Source of the DNA: Prorocentrum cordatum
Lineage: Eukaryota > Sar > Dinophyceae > Prorocentrales > Prorocentraceae
Assembly: GCA_963575745.1 (NCBI GenBank)
Contig: CAUYUJ010017969.1
Span: 95,001 to 132,500 of the forward strand
DNA length: 37,500 bases
Direction: 5' to 3'
The notes under the pieces were generated by a model, which saw only the letters and a list, made by a program, of their open reading frames with translations, had not been told where the DNA came from and made no database searches. Positions 20,542 through 31,540 of this stretch are shown here, one piece after another (the first letter of the stretch is position 1; every line of letters begins with the position of its first letter). Position numbers and translations under genes: made by a program.

Positions 20542-20580
20542 TTCAAAATGAGAACCCAACACAGGAGGGTTGGGACAAAC
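20542..20580 (-). repeat. Short dispersed motif, copy 1
   Basis: The reverse complement reads TTTGTCCCAACCCTCCTGTG then TTGGGTTCTCATTTTGAA, matching 35780-35821 with a few differences. In both copies a CT-rich tract follows on the same strand. Confidence 0.7.
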
Positions 20581-20599
20581 ATCAGGTCAAGATCCTTGC

Positions 20600-21689
20600 T
20601 GGCCGCTGTCGGCCTGTAGCGGCCCTCGCCGGGCCCTCGGGACCGTCAAAGAACAACTCGCGGCGCAACAACCAGCCCCAGGAAGGGGTCGGGAATTCCG
20701 GGGACCCCGTACTGAGAAAATCGGGACATCGCATCTGGGAAAGGGTCTTACACGTAATGACGTAGCGACAATACGCGGCGACTTACGCTGGCGCGGCACG
20801 CCACATTGCAAACGAGGGCGCTTACGCGCGATCTTACGCGGGTAGCTTACGCGCCAATCTCGGCGCAATCGACCCTGTCGTCTTCAGTCGTCCAACTGGC
20901 TGAGGGACAGCGTCAGGGGGACTGGGTCCAGGGGGCAACATCGAGCTCGAATCGGCGATACGTCGCCGACAGATCGAGCGCTAGGCCCACGATAGCGCAA
21001 TCCCACGTTTCTGGGCAGGTCGGCGCTATCGTGCTGCTATCGATGATAAATGGGCGATTCAGGGTCGATGCGCTCCTCCCCTTAACGCTGCCCTGACTGA
21101 GCACCTCCACAAGACCGCCAGCGTCTTGAATTGACGTCACACGCTCTGAACTGTTCATGGCTTTCGGCCGCTGGAGGACGTCTCCAGGAACGTCAACACC
21201 GATCCCAACTGAAAAACTTGTTCCCCCCCGGAAGGGGTCCAAAGGTCCATGGACCTCCCCGGCCAAGCCCGGAGGGCGGGCGTACTGATCCTCGGGCGGG
21301 TGGCAACGTGGGGTGACCTGAGCGGGGAGGGGGTGAAGAGAAAGGGCCCACGAGGGGGGCCCTGTGGTAGTAGGGGCCCCCTTGGGAGCCAGCAGGGGCC
21401 CTTCAGGGGCCCTGAAAGGCTCCTTTAGGGCCCTTGTTTTTCACGTCCCACCCCGTGTGGGTCACCCGCCATTGCCACCCGCGCGAGGGTCCAGAGGCCC
21501 ACGGACCCCTCCCTGGCCAGGCCAGGAATGCGTGCGTGCCGCTCCTGGGCCACGGATCGTCGCGGCCAGAGCCGGTGGGGCTGTCCGTTGACGTCGCCCC
21601 AGACCTGGTGGCTGTCGTCGAGGTGCGCCTGCGTCGGATCACAGAATCAGTCCGCACAGGCGCGAGAGCTCTGTTGGCGGTGCGCACAA
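20600..21689. other. No gene recognised; small inverted repeats
   Basis: The stretch contains an inverted repeat with CACGATAGCGC (20989-20999) and GCGCTATCGTG (21023-21033), a short TCGGCGA-TACG-TCGCCGA hairpin at about 20952-20969, and two related ~50-bp segments (about 21228-21275 and 21488-21535) sharing GGTCCA-AGG and CCATGGAC/CCACGGAC. No coding frame is persuasive. Confidence 0.5.
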
Positions 21690-21822
21690 AGGGGGTGGAG
21701 GGAGGGGGGAGGGCTTCTTGGGAGGAGGACAGATAATGCCGGCGCCTTCTAAGAAGCAGGGGTGCTTCTCAGAAGCCCTCCCCCCTCCCCCCCCCCCCTT
21801 GCGCGTGGCCGACTCTGTCCGC
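21680..21822. repeat. Inverted-repeat element
   Basis: Left arm GTGCGCACAAAGGGGG...GGGAGGGCTTCTTG pairs with right arm CTTCTCAGAAGCCCTCCCCC...CCTTGCGCG; the arms are about 35 bp and imperfect. The inner CTTCTCAGAAGCCCTC is also found in the MITE-like element at 9511, so this may be a relative of that family. Confidence 0.6.
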
Positions 21823-21855
21823 GACGTGCAAGAAGAGCGACCCTGGTCGGGGATG

Positions 21856-22045
21856 CGCAACACTCGGGCTCGGGGGGCTCGGATTGGCCTGGCGAGGCCG
21901 TCGAGAAAAAGACGAGGCCCAATCTGCAAATCAGCGCGAGCTCCCGCTGCAGACATTCCACGAAAACTGGGTCGTCAAAATAATCCAGGACGGGCTCGTC
22001 AAACAGCGTCGTCAGACCCGATTTCCAGCGAACTCGAGTGTTACG
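21856..22045. repeat. ~190-bp dispersed repeat, copy 1
   Basis: Diverged direct copy of 23022-23207. Shared blocks include GGGGGGCTCGG-TTGGCCTG, CCCAATCT, CTCCCGCTGCA, CATTCCACGAAAACTGG (the partner has CATACC), and GCTCGTCAAA-AGCGTCG. No open frame is preserved between the copies. Confidence 0.75.
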
Positions 22046-22469
22046 CTTCCCCCGACCTGGTTAAGAGTGTCATCTGGTGCGCGGCTTGCTTTACAAGGCC
22101 GCCAGAGGGAGCACATCGAAGCGCGCCAGCTGAAGGATCACCTCAATGAGCCCGCACCACTCTGGCAAAGGGATTCTCTGGCGCGTGGGCGACTTTGGAG
22201 GGCCGCCCGGAGCATCGAATGTCTCAGCCCCGGCGGCTTTCCTCTCGGCCTCGGGGGGGTCTTCGGTTCTCGGGCCCCAAGGCCACCACAAACGGAACCG
22301 GGACGAAAAACTCGTCCTGGGGGAAGGGGGTCCGAAACTCTGCGGTCGCGGATTGAATCAATCGCACCGTCGGGTGCACGCCTCGTGCGGCGGAGATCTT
22401 TGTTCGCGCTGGGCGACATCTCGTGCCCGCCGAAAACTGTCTGACTAACTGACATCAACGGGCATCTCG
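22046..22469. other. No gene recognised
   Basis: GC-rich sequence with open frames on both strands but no domain. Confidence 0.5.
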
Positions 22470-22855
22470 GATAACACACTTCGAGACGCCGCAACCGCGG
22501 GCGCCCGCGCCCGCTATCGCAGCCGCTGCCGCCACCCGGCAACACCTTTTGGGCCGCGGGCGCCCGCGACCGTGCCAGCAACCACAATTGGGCAACACTG
22601 TAACACCTTCTGAGCCTTGAGCTTCCGGAGCCGTACACGCAACGGGGCAGCGCACTCGGGGCCGCGGGCTCCCTCCACTGGTCCCGCAACCGCAACAGGA
22701 CAACACGTTTTGCGCCGCGGGCGCTGGCAACCGCACACTCGACCACAATGGGGCCACAAGCTTTGGCCCGCGGGCACCCGCAACCGCACTCGCAACCAAC
22801 CAGCGCATGTTGGTCCGCGGGGATCCGCGGCCCCGCCAACTGCCGCAGTCGTTGA
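22470..22855. repeat. GC-rich degenerate tandem repeat
   Basis: Units of roughly 55-65 bp carry GGCCGCGGGCGCCCGC-AACCG and AACAACACG/CAACACT blocks, at about 22495, 22553, 22617, 22669, 22715 and 22777. A weaker related segment is at 23350-23480. Confidence 0.7.
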
Positions 22856-23021
22856 CCTAAGGAACCCTAAATAAGGAACGAGGCCACTTTTATCCATAAG
22901 TTTAACTTCGGCTTCCCATCGAAAACCTAAAGAAAACCTTAGGCAAGCTGTGAAACAGTCAAGGACAACCGAGCCCCTCCCCAACGAAAAGGGTTTCTTT
23001 TTCAGCGCCCCGATTGTATCG
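22856..23021. other. Short AT-richer island, nothing recognised
   Basis: 22856-23010 is noticeably AT-richer than its surroundings and has stops in all frames. No repeat or RNA gene was recognised. Confidence 0.5.
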
Positions 23022-23207
23022 GGGAGACGTAAGACTTGGATTTGGGGGGCTCGGGTTGGCCTGATGGGGCCATCATGAAAATGACGACACCCAATCTTAA
23101 ATTTGAGGCGAACTCCCGCTGCAAACATACCACGAAAACTGGACCGTCAAAATGCATGACGCGCTCGTCAAAAAGCGTCGAGTTCCGGCGTCGAGTCTTA
23201 CGTTTCC
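23022..23207. repeat. ~190-bp dispersed repeat, copy 2
   Basis: Partner of 21856-22045 in the same orientation, about 1.17 kb away. Confidence 0.75.
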
Positions 23208-23714
23208 CCGATCTTCTAGCTACGCTCGCGCCCGGTCGGGACCCGCATTCTGGACCGCACTCGCCCACACCTGCGCCCACATCCGCAGCTGGGCGCATCA
23301 CTCCCCCGCGCAACCGCCTCAACAGCAGCCACTCGTCACCACGGGGCAACCCCTTTTGGGCCTCTTGGGCCGCGCGGGCCCCCGCGCACCAGCGGCCGCC
23401 ACCGCCAACACACCACCATCGGCCATCGCGCACTCCCGGGCCGCGGACGGACGCCCGTGACCGCACCTCGCAGCAGCAACCGGGCAGGGCATCCTGGGAC
23501 GCGGGCGTCCGCCGCTGCCGCTGCGCACGCGCCAAGCCGCCCGTGGGCGGTCAGCGCGTTCTGGCCGATCTCGGGCCATCTGGAGCCGTCTGCCATCGCG
23601 GAGCCAGCCATGCCATCTTGGACTCCCTAACGCTTGGCACCCGCCCCCTCCCCGTGCAGACCCATCGGATGGGGCTTGGGGAAGGGGGGGTAACTCGCCT
23701 CCGAGGGGGAATAA
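23208..23714. other. No gene recognised
   Basis: GC-rich sequence with open frames on both strands but no domain; 23350-23480 weakly resembles the GC-rich repeat at 22470-22855. Confidence 0.45.
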
Positions 23715-23972
23715 GGGGCTTTGGCAGAGATAACTCTTTACACCACCTTACGCCGACTGGGCTGGCTGGATCGGAAGGTCCGACAAGAAGTGAGACTTCG
23801 AAAGGGTCTTGGACACCTCTTGGGCTGTCTTGGTATCCTCTTGATAAGTGCTGCAACTTCGTTGACATACTTCTGGGACATTTTTTTAAACATCCACAAG
23901 CTGCCACGTACACCTGTGGGGGTGGCGAATGCCCCACAAGGCCAGGAGAAAACCTCCTGGGGCAAAAAATGA
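23715..23972 (+). other. Coding-like fragment with one predicted membrane segment
   Basis: This plus frame is open from a TAA at about 23712 to 23972 without an ATG, so it would be an internal exon or a gene fragment. It encodes a basic stretch, then a hydrophobic segment (LGHLLGCLGILLISAATS), then LTYFWDIFLNIHKLPRT. The last part matches a peptide encoded at 35424-35471, LTYFWDNWDMYGKYPR, at 9 of 16 positions with the same spacing. The DNA is identical for 19 nt (TTGACATACTTCTGGGACA). I do not recognise the family; a membrane protein is the most that can be said. The opposite strand is also partly open. Confidence 0.3.
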
Positions 23973-24336
23973 GACACACGACTGTGACGGCACAGACACG
24001 GGCCTCCAGGGAGCATTTGCTCACCCAGCCAGATCATCAATCAGAAAGAATGTGGACAGACAAACTGGCCAGTTCAATCCGACTCACTCTCAGGCCCAAG
24101 CTTTGGCCGCCCGAGAGGATGGACATACAAGGGCAAGGAAGGGGAAGCACAACCCGCGGGTGAAAGAACCCCCGAGCTGGCCTCCCCATCAAGGACAGAT
24201 GCGCCAGAATTTGGCACATCACCATGCATCCCTCCTCCCTCCGACGGCGGAAGCTCGACGACGACATCCTCCTCCACAGCTTGGGCGAACGCCGAGCTGC
24301 TCGGACAGAGGACTCCATCCCCCGGGCCTGCTCACC

Positions 24337-25114
24337 TCCCCGAAATCCCAGGGCACACCTCCCCACGGTCGCCACAGTGCAGTTACCTACTCGAGAGACG
24401 CTCGCTGAAGCACGGCGGCCAGGAGAGCAGCCGAGCGGGCTACTGGAAGCCTTCCTCGGGAAGAAGCGCTGGAGCGAGATGGCCAAGAGCGCAGCGCGTG
24501 TGCGCCGACCTAGATATAGCTCCTGAGATGTGCCAACGGGCACTGCATGTGCGGGGTAAACGGCACGGCCGCCGCCAAAAAGACGTGTTTAAGGGCGTCG
24601 CGCCCTCAACTGCAAGAGTAGCTGACAAGTATTACCGCGCAGCGTCTTTCGAGACGCGCCAGGCCCAATCTCGGAAGCAAAACCGCCCCGAGAGGAAGAA
24701 AGAGGAGAGGCCGAGAGCGAAGGACGGGAGGGCACGAGCATGACCGCCATCCCACCACCATGCCGCCGGCGAGGACGCTGGCGAGGCGGCTGGCGACGCG
24801 GCCATCCTCGCTGCGCGAGGGCTGGGAGCAGATAGTGTCAGCGCGGACAGGTGGCCTCCTCCTCCTCTCCTCTTGGCTTGATGCGTGTCCTCCTCCATCC
24901 AGACAGGCAACGTGCACGGGCAAGGCACACAGAATGCGGTCGCGATGCCCTCTACAAGCCGCCGACAGCACCCTAAGCGACCATGCCGATTGCGGAGCAA
25001 ATCGAGAAGGTCAGAACCTACTGGTTGAGGCACACGCTGGCAAACATTGGCGCACGTGCCCTCGTTATGGAATGCGGGTTGGTCCGCGCCTCTACAGCAT
25101 CAGACTCGCGCGAA
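24337..25114 (+). repeat. Lone partial copy of the ~949-bp repeat unit
   Basis: Roughly 90% or more identical by eye to 31712-32482 and 32661-33431, beginning at CGAAATCCCA-GGCACA and ending at CAGCATCAGACTCG-GCGAAGAAA. It is shorter than a full unit because the first ~170 bp are missing. It lies about 7 kb upstream of the tandem array in the same orientation. Confidence 0.88.
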
Positions 25115-25228
25115 GAAATTATAGCCGGAGTGCAGTATCCCCAAACAGGGTTTTTAGACCCACTGCGGTTTCCAAGGTCGATTGCGTGCTCGTCCAGTGC
25201 GGGCTGGCATGGCATGTTAAAACATGCC

Positions 25229-25264
25229 TCCTCCTCCTCCTCCTCCTCCTCCTCCTCCACCTCC
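25229..25264. repeat. CCT triplet microsatellite
   Basis: About ten CCT/CTC triplets, directly followed by the sequence ACCTCCTCTTCATCCCGAACGG, which is also found after the CTC tract at 28935. The microsatellite and the start of the 64-bp repeat block therefore travel together. Confidence 0.8.
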
Positions 25265-27716
25265 TCTTCATCCCGAACGGCATCTCGGAGCCCAGAGTTG
25301 CGAGGATGTCTCCAGCGTAACGGGCTGGACCACCTCGCGCGCGGCATTTCGGACCCCAGAGTTGCGACGATGTCTCGGGCGAAACGTGCTGCGAGGAAGT
25401 CTCAGGCGAAACGGGCCGGACCACCTCGAGCGCGGCGTTTCAGAGCTCCGAGTTGCGGGGACCTCCTGGGGCCTCCTGGGACTTCCTGGTGACCTCCTGG
25501 GGCTTCCTCCTGGGCCTCCTGTGGCCTCCTGGACCCCACCTGGGGCTTCCTGAAGCCTCTTGGTGCTCCCAGGGGGTGATATCTAACGTGTGGCCGTCGG
25601 GCCCCCCAAAATGAAAGGAGTGGGGCACAAGAGCAGAAACAATCAACGAATCGATACCGGATGTGTATTAACTTGACACGTTCTGATAGGGGGCCTCCTG
25701 GGGCCTCCTGGGAGCCTCCTGGGAATCTCCTGCGGACCCCTGGGGCCTGTCCTGGGCGTCCTGCGGCCTCCTGAAGCTCTCTGGGGCCTCCTGGGGCTCC
25801 CAGGGTCCCAGGGGGGATATGTAACATGTGGTCTTCTGGGCCCCCAGGCTGGACCACCTCTTGCGCAGCATCTGAGAGCTCAGAGTTGCGAGAATGTCTT
25901 GTGCGAAACGGGCCGGACCACCTTGCGCACGGCATCTCAGAGCTCAGAGTTGCGAGGAAGTCAGGCGAGATGGGCTGGACCACCTCGCGCAGGGCATCTC
26001 GGAGCCCAAAGTTGCGAGGATGCCTCCAGCGTAACAGGCTGGACCACCTCGCGCGCGGCATTTCGGACCCCAGAGTTGCGACGACGTCTCGGGCGAAACG
26101 TGCTGCGAGGAAGTCTCAGGCGAAACGGGCCGGGCCACCTCGAGCGCGGCGTCTCAGAGCTCCGAGTTGCGGGGGCCTCCTGGGGCCTCCTGGGACCTCC
26201 TCTTGCTGGGGCCACAAGAGCAAGAAAAATCAACGAATCGACACCGGTTGTGTATTAACTTGACACGTTCTGATAGGGGGCCTCCTGGGGCCTCCTGGGA
26301 GCCTCATGGGAATCTCCTGCGGACCCCTGGGGCCTGTCCTGGGCGTCCTGCGGCCTCCTGAAGCTCTCTGGGGCCTCCTGGGATATGTAACATGTGGTCT
26401 TCTGGCCCCCCAGGCTGGACCACCTCTTGCGCAGCATCTGAGAGCTCAGAGTTGCGAGAATGTCTTGTGCGAAACGGGCCGAACCACCTTGCGCACGGCA
26501 TCTCAGAGCTCAGAGTTGCGAGGATGTCAGGCGAGATGGGCCGGACCACCTCGCGCAGGGCATCTCGGAGCCCAGAGTTGCGAGGATGTCTCAGGCGAAA
26601 CGGGCTGGACCACCTCGCGCGCGGCATCTCGGACCCCAGAGCTGCGACGATGTCTCGGGCGAAACGTGCTGCGAGGAAGTCTCAGGCGAAACGGGCCGGA
26701 CCACCTCGAGCGCGGCGTCTCAGAGCTCCGAGTTGCAGTGGCCTCCTGGAGCCTCCTGGGGCCTCCTGGTGACCTCCTGGGGCTTCCGCCTGGGCCTCCT
26801 GTGGCCTCCTGGACGCCACCTGGAGCTTCCTGAAGCCTCTTGGTGCTCCCAGGGGGTGATATCTAACGTGTGGCCGTCGGGGCCCCCCAAAAAGGGAGAG
26901 GGCCCACAAGAGCAGAAACAATCAACGAATCGATACCGGATGTGTATTAACTTGACACGTTCTGATAGGGGGCCTCCTGGGGCCTCCTGGGAGCCTCCTG
27001 GAAATCTCCTGGGGGCCTGTCCTGGGCGTCCTGCGGCTTCCTGAAGCTCTCTGGGGCCTCCTGGGGCTCCCAGGGTCCCAGGGGGGATATGTAACATGTG
27101 GTCTTCTGGCCCCCCAGGCTGGACCACCTCTTGCGCAGCATCTGAGAGCTCAGAGTTTCAAGAATGTCTTGTGCGAAACGAGCCCGACCAACTTGCGCAC
27201 GGCATCTCAGAGCTCAGAATTGCATCGATGTCCCAGGCGAGACGGGCCAATGTCTCGGGCGAAACGTGCTGCGAGGAAGTCTCAGGCGAAACGGGCCGGA
27301 CCACCTCGAGCGCGGCGTCTCAGAGCTCCGAGTTGCAGGGGCCTCCTGGTGCCTCCTGGGGCCTCCTGGGGACCTCCTGAGGCTTCCTCCTGGGCCTCCT
27401 GTGGCCCGCCGAACTCCACCTGGGGGTTCCTGAAGCCTCTTAGGGCTCCCAGGGGGGATATCTAACCTGTGGCCGATTGGGCCCCTCAAAATGGGAGGGG
27501 GGCCACAAGAGCAGGAAAAATCAACGAATCGACATCGGATGTGTATTAACTTGACACGTTCTGATAGGGGGCCTCCTGGGGCCACCTGGGAGCCTCCTGG
27601 GAATCTCCTGCGGACCCCTGGGGCCTGTCCTGGGCGTCCTGCGGCCTCCTGGAGCTCTCTGGGGCCTCCTGGGGCTCCCAGGGAGGATATGTAACATGTG
27701 GTCTTCTGGGCCCCCA

Positions 27717-28245
27717 AGCTGGACCACCTCTTGCGCGGCATCTGGGAGCTCAGAGTTGCGAGAATGTCTTGTGCGAAACGGGCCGGACCAACTTGCGCAC
27801 GGCATCTCAGAGCTCAGAGTTGCGAGGATGTCTCAGGCGAGACGGGCCGGACCACCTTGCGCAGGGCATCTCAGAGCTCAGAACTTCGAGGATGTCTCAG
27901 GCGAAACGGGCCGGACCACCTCTCGCGCGGCATCTCCGAGGTCAGAGTTTCGAGCATGTCTCAGGCGAAACGGGCCAGACCACCTCGCGCAAGGCATCTC
28001 AGAGCTCAGAGTTTCGAGGATGTCTCAGGCGGAACGGCCCGGACCACCTCTCGCACGGCACCTCGGGGCTCAGATTTTCGATGATGTCTCAAGCGAAACG
28101 GCCCGGACCACCTCTCGCGCGGCGTCCTGGAGCGCAACTTTTCGAGGATGTCTCAGGCGAAACGGCCAATCCCGGCCAACTCAGAAACGAGAGTTGTGAG
28201 GATGTCTCAAGCGAAACGGCCCGGACCATAAAATTTGTGTGAGGA
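27717..28245. repeat. 64-bp tandem repeat block
   Basis: GATGTCTCAGGCGAAACGGG followed by CCGGACCACCTC-CGCG and GGCATCTCAGAGCTCAGAGT recurs with a 64-bp period (27827, 27891, 27955, 28019). As 64 is not a multiple of three, translation cycles through three peptides, which argues against coding. Similar blocks occur at about 25270-25445, 25850-26175, 26408-26745, 27117-27345, 28545-28720 and 28950-29140. Confidence 0.92.
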
Positions 28246-28325
28246 TGTCTCTGCTCCGACTTCCCTCGGCCGGAGGTAGCTTCTATCACAACAGCACCCC
28301 GTTCAGCAAGCTGTTTGGGGAAAAA
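28230..28325. repeat. Block-end segment, copy 1 of 3
   Basis: AAAATTTGTGTGAGGATGTC-TCTGCTCCGACTTCCCTCGG through CAGCAAGCTGTTTGGGGAA closes a 64-bp block. Copies 2 and 3 are at 30336-30427 and 31450-31540. Each copy marks a switch to different sequence, including the start of the 949-bp array after copy 3. Confidence 0.85.
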
Positions 28326-28773
28326 TCGTGACGTCGGATGTCTGGAGAGGGCGGAAGGCAGTGCGCGCATGACGGATGCTGAGGCGGCAGAAACGACGAC
28401 GGCGGGGACGGGGAGGCGGAGGCAGAGGCGCAGCAGCGGGAGGCGGGAGGCGGGAGGAGGGAGGAGGGAAGAGGAACCAGGCGGGAAGTGGGAAGAGGGA
28501 GGCGGGAGAAGGAATGTGAGAGGTTGTGATTGGAGCTCCTGTGCTACGTCAGGCAGAATGGGCCAGACCATCTCGCGCGCAACATCTTCGAGCCTCGCAT
28601 TGCGAGGATGGCTCAATCGAAACGGGCCGGACCACCTCGCGAGCGACATCTTGGAGCTCAATATTGGAAGGATGTCTCAAACGAAACGGGCCGGACAATC
28701 TTTCGCACACGTTTTGACAAGTCCACATCGCACTCGCTTCCCGTTAGGTCCTCTCCTGCAACTCCCTTCCTTC

Positions 28774-28935
28774 TCCCTCCTCCTCCTCCTCCTCCTCCTC
28801 CTCCTCCCCCTCCTCCTGCCTGCTCCCTCATGCACATCATCCGCCTCCTCCTTCTCCCTTCCATCTCCTTCTCCTTCTCCTTCTCCTCCTCCTCCTCCTC
28901 CTCCTCCTCCTCCTCCTCCTCCTCCTCCTCCTCGA
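28774..28935. repeat. CTC/TCC triplet microsatellite
   Basis: Two runs of CTC triplets (about 28776-28815 and 28883-28933) separated by a CT-rich spacer. It is the counterpart of 25229-25264 in front of another 64-bp block. Confidence 0.85.
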
Positions 28936-29139
28936 CCTCCTCTTCATCCCGAACGGCATCTCGGAGCCTAGAGTTGCGAGGATGTCTCAGGCGAAAACGG
29001 GCTGGACCACCTCGCGCGCGGCATCTCGGACCCCAGAGTTGCGACGATGTCTCGGGCGAAACGTGCTGCGAGGAAGTCTCAGGCGAAACGGGCCGGACCA
29101 CCTCGAGCGCGGCGTCTCAGAGCTCCGAGTTGCGGGGGC

Positions 29140-29800
29140 CTCCTGCTGCCTCCTGGGGCCTCCTGGGGACCTCCTGAGGCTTCCTCCTGGGCCTCCTGTG
29201 GCCTCGTGAACTCCACCTGGGGGTTCCTGAAGCCTCTTAGGGCTCCCAGGGGGGATATCTAACCTGTGGCCGTTTGGGCCTCTCCAAATGGAGGGGGGTG
29301 GCACAAGAGCAGGAAGAAACAACGAATCGACACCGGATGTATATTAACTTGACACGTTCTGATAGGCGGCCTCCTGGGGCCTCCTGGGAGTCTCCTGGGA
29401 ATCTCCTGGAGACCTGGGGCCTGTCCTGGGCGTCCTGCGGCCTCCTGGTGCCTCCTGGGACCTCCTGGGGACCTCCTGGAGCTTCCTCCTGGGCCTCCTG
29501 TGGCCTCCTGAACTCCACCTGAGGTTTCCTGAAGCCTCTAGGGGCTCCCAGGGGGGATATCTAACCTGTGGCCGCTTGGGCCTCTCAAAATGGAGGGGGG
29601 GCACAAGAGCAGGAAGAATCAACGAATCGACACCGGATGTGTATCAACTTGACACGTTCTGATAGAGGGCCTCCTGGGGCCTCCTGGGAGCCTCCTGGGA
29701 ATCTCCTGGGGGCCCCTGGGGCTTGTCCTGGGCGTCCTGCGGCCTCCTGGACATCTCTGTGGCCTCCTGAGGCTCGCAGGGTTCCATGGAGGATATGCAA
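29140..29800. repeat. CCTCCTGGG minisatellite blocks with linkers
   Basis: GGGCCTCCTGGGG-type repeats separated by 5-8 bp give runs of three to four G on the plus strand, with two linker anchors (29343, 29643) inside. Several stretches meet the usual four-G-run pattern for a possible G-quadruplex. The same minisatellite recurs at about 25446-25580, 25685-25820, 26275-26385, 26968-27095, 27567-27690, 30478-30665 and 30778-30905. Confidence 0.85.
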
Positions 29801-29821
29801 CATGTGGTCTTCTGGGCCCCC

Positions 29822-30350
29822 AGGCTGGACCACCTCTCGCGCAGCATCTGAGAGCTCAGAGTTGCGAGAATGTCTTGTGCGAAACAGGCCGGACCACCTT
29901 GCGCACGGCATCTCAGAGCTCAGAGTTGCAAGGATGTCTCAGGCGAGACGGGCCGGACCACCTCGCGCAGGGCATCTCAGAGCTCAGAAGTTCGAGGATG
30001 TCTCAGGCGAAACGGGCCGGACCACCTCTCGCGCGGCATCTCCGAAGTCAGAGTTTCGAGGATGTCTCAGGCGAAACGGGCCGGACCACCTCGCGCAAGG
30101 CATCGCAGAGCTCAGAATTTCGAGGATGTCTCAAGCGAAACGGCCCGGACCACCTCTCGCGCGGCGTCCCGGATCGCAACTTTTCGAGGATGTCTCAAGC
30201 GAAACGGCCTGGACCACCTCTCGCGCGGCGTCCCGGAGCGCAACTTTTCGAGGATGTCTCAGGCGAAACAGCCAATCCCGGCCAACTCGGAAACGAGAGT
30301 TGTGAGGATGTCTCAAGCGAAACGGCCAAAACCCTAAAATTTGTATGAGG
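29822..30350. repeat. 64-bp tandem repeat block, older copy of 1.11-kb unit
   Basis: About eight 64-bp units ending in the GTTGTGAGGATGTCTC segment and the block-end copy at 30336. The unit order matches 30935-31460 almost one for one. Confidence 0.9.
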
Positions 30351-30934
30351 ATGTCTCTGCTCCGCCTTCCCTCGGCTGGAGTTAGCTTCTATCAGAACAG
30401 CACTCCGTTCAGCAAGCTGTTTGGGGAATCCACGAATCGACACCGCATGCGTATTAACTTGACACGTTCTGATAGGCGGCCTCCTGGGGCCTCCTGGGAG
30501 CCTCCTGGGAATCTCCTGGAGACCCCTGGGGCCTGTCCTGTGCGTCCTGCGGCCTCCTGGTGCCTCCTGGGGCCTCCTGGGGACCTCCTGGAGCTTCCTC
30601 CTGGGCTTCCTGTGGCCTCCTGAACTCCACCTGAGGTTTCCTGAAGCCTCTTGGGGCTCCCAGGGGGGATATCTAACCTGTGGCCGCTTGGGCCCCTCAA
30701 AATGGAGGGGGGGCACAAGAGCAGGAAGAATCAACGAATCGACACCAGATGTGTATTAAGTTGACACGTTCTGATAGAGGGCCTCCTGGGGCCTCCTGGG
30801 AGCCTCCTGGTAATCTCCTGGGGGCCCCTGGGGCCTGTCTTGGGCGTCCTGCGGCCTCCTGGACCTCTCTGGGGCCTCCTGAGGCTCGCAGGGTCCCAGG
30901 GAGGATATGTAACATGTGGTCTTCTGGGCCCCCA

Positions 30935-31460
30935 GGCTGGACCACCTCTCGCGCAGCATCTGAGAGCTCAGAGTTGCGAGAATGTCTTGTGCGAAACAGG
31001 CCGGACCACCTTGCGCACGGCATCTCAGAGCTCAAAGTTGCAAGGATGTCTCAGGCGAGACGGGCCGGACCACCTCGCGCAGGGCATCTCAGAGCTCAGA
31101 AGTTCGAGGATGTCTCAGGCGAAACGGGCCGGACCACCTCTCGCGCGGCATCTCCGAGGTCAGAATTTCGAGGATGTCTCAGGCGAAACGGGCCGGACCA
31201 CCTCGCGCAAGGCATCGCAGAGCTCAGAGTTTCGAGGATGTCTCAGGCGAAACGGCCCGGACCACCTCTCGCACGGCACCTCGGGGCTCAGATTTTCGAT
31301 GATGTCTCAAGCGTAACGGCCCGGACCACCTCTCCCGCGGCGTCCCAGAGCGCAACTTTTCGAGGATGTCTCGAACGAAACGGCCAATCCCGGCCAACTC
31401 AGAAACGAGAGTTGTGAGGATGTCTCGAGCGAAACGGCCAAAACCACAAAATTTGTGTGA
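30935..31460. repeat. 64-bp tandem repeat block, duplicate copy
   Basis: Near copy of 29822-30350, about 1.11 kb downstream, ending in the block-end copy at 31450. Differences are scattered substitutions plus one unit of the 28060 type (GGCACCTCGGGGCTCAGATTT). Confidence 0.9.
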
Positions 31461-31540
31461 GGATGTCTCTGCTCCGACTTCCCTCGGCCGGAGTTAGTTT
31501 CTACCACAACAGCACCCCATTCAGCAAGCTGTTTGGGGAA

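Larger units (their letters stand above)
25262..31540. repeat. Higher-order repeat complex
   Basis: Three components alternate: blocks of a 64-bp unit, blocks of CCTCCTGGG-type minisatellite, and a conserved linker with the sequences GGGGGATATCTAAC, CAACGAATCGACACCGGATG and ATTAACTTGACACGTTCTGATAG. The linker anchor lies at 25667, 26253, 26946, 27545, 29343, 29643, 30453 and 30755. The spacing of 29343 to 30453 (1110) and 29643 to 30755 (1112) shows a recent tandem duplication of a ~1.11-kb higher-order unit. Open frames across the region in all phases follow from the repeats. No gene is supported here. Confidence 0.9.

Noticed and set aside
25402-31417. Many 100-250-codon frames with peptides such as MSQAKRAGPP and RRNGPDHLA
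   Set aside because: They are the three phases of a 64-bp repeat. The unit is not a multiple of three, so no one peptide repeat is kept.
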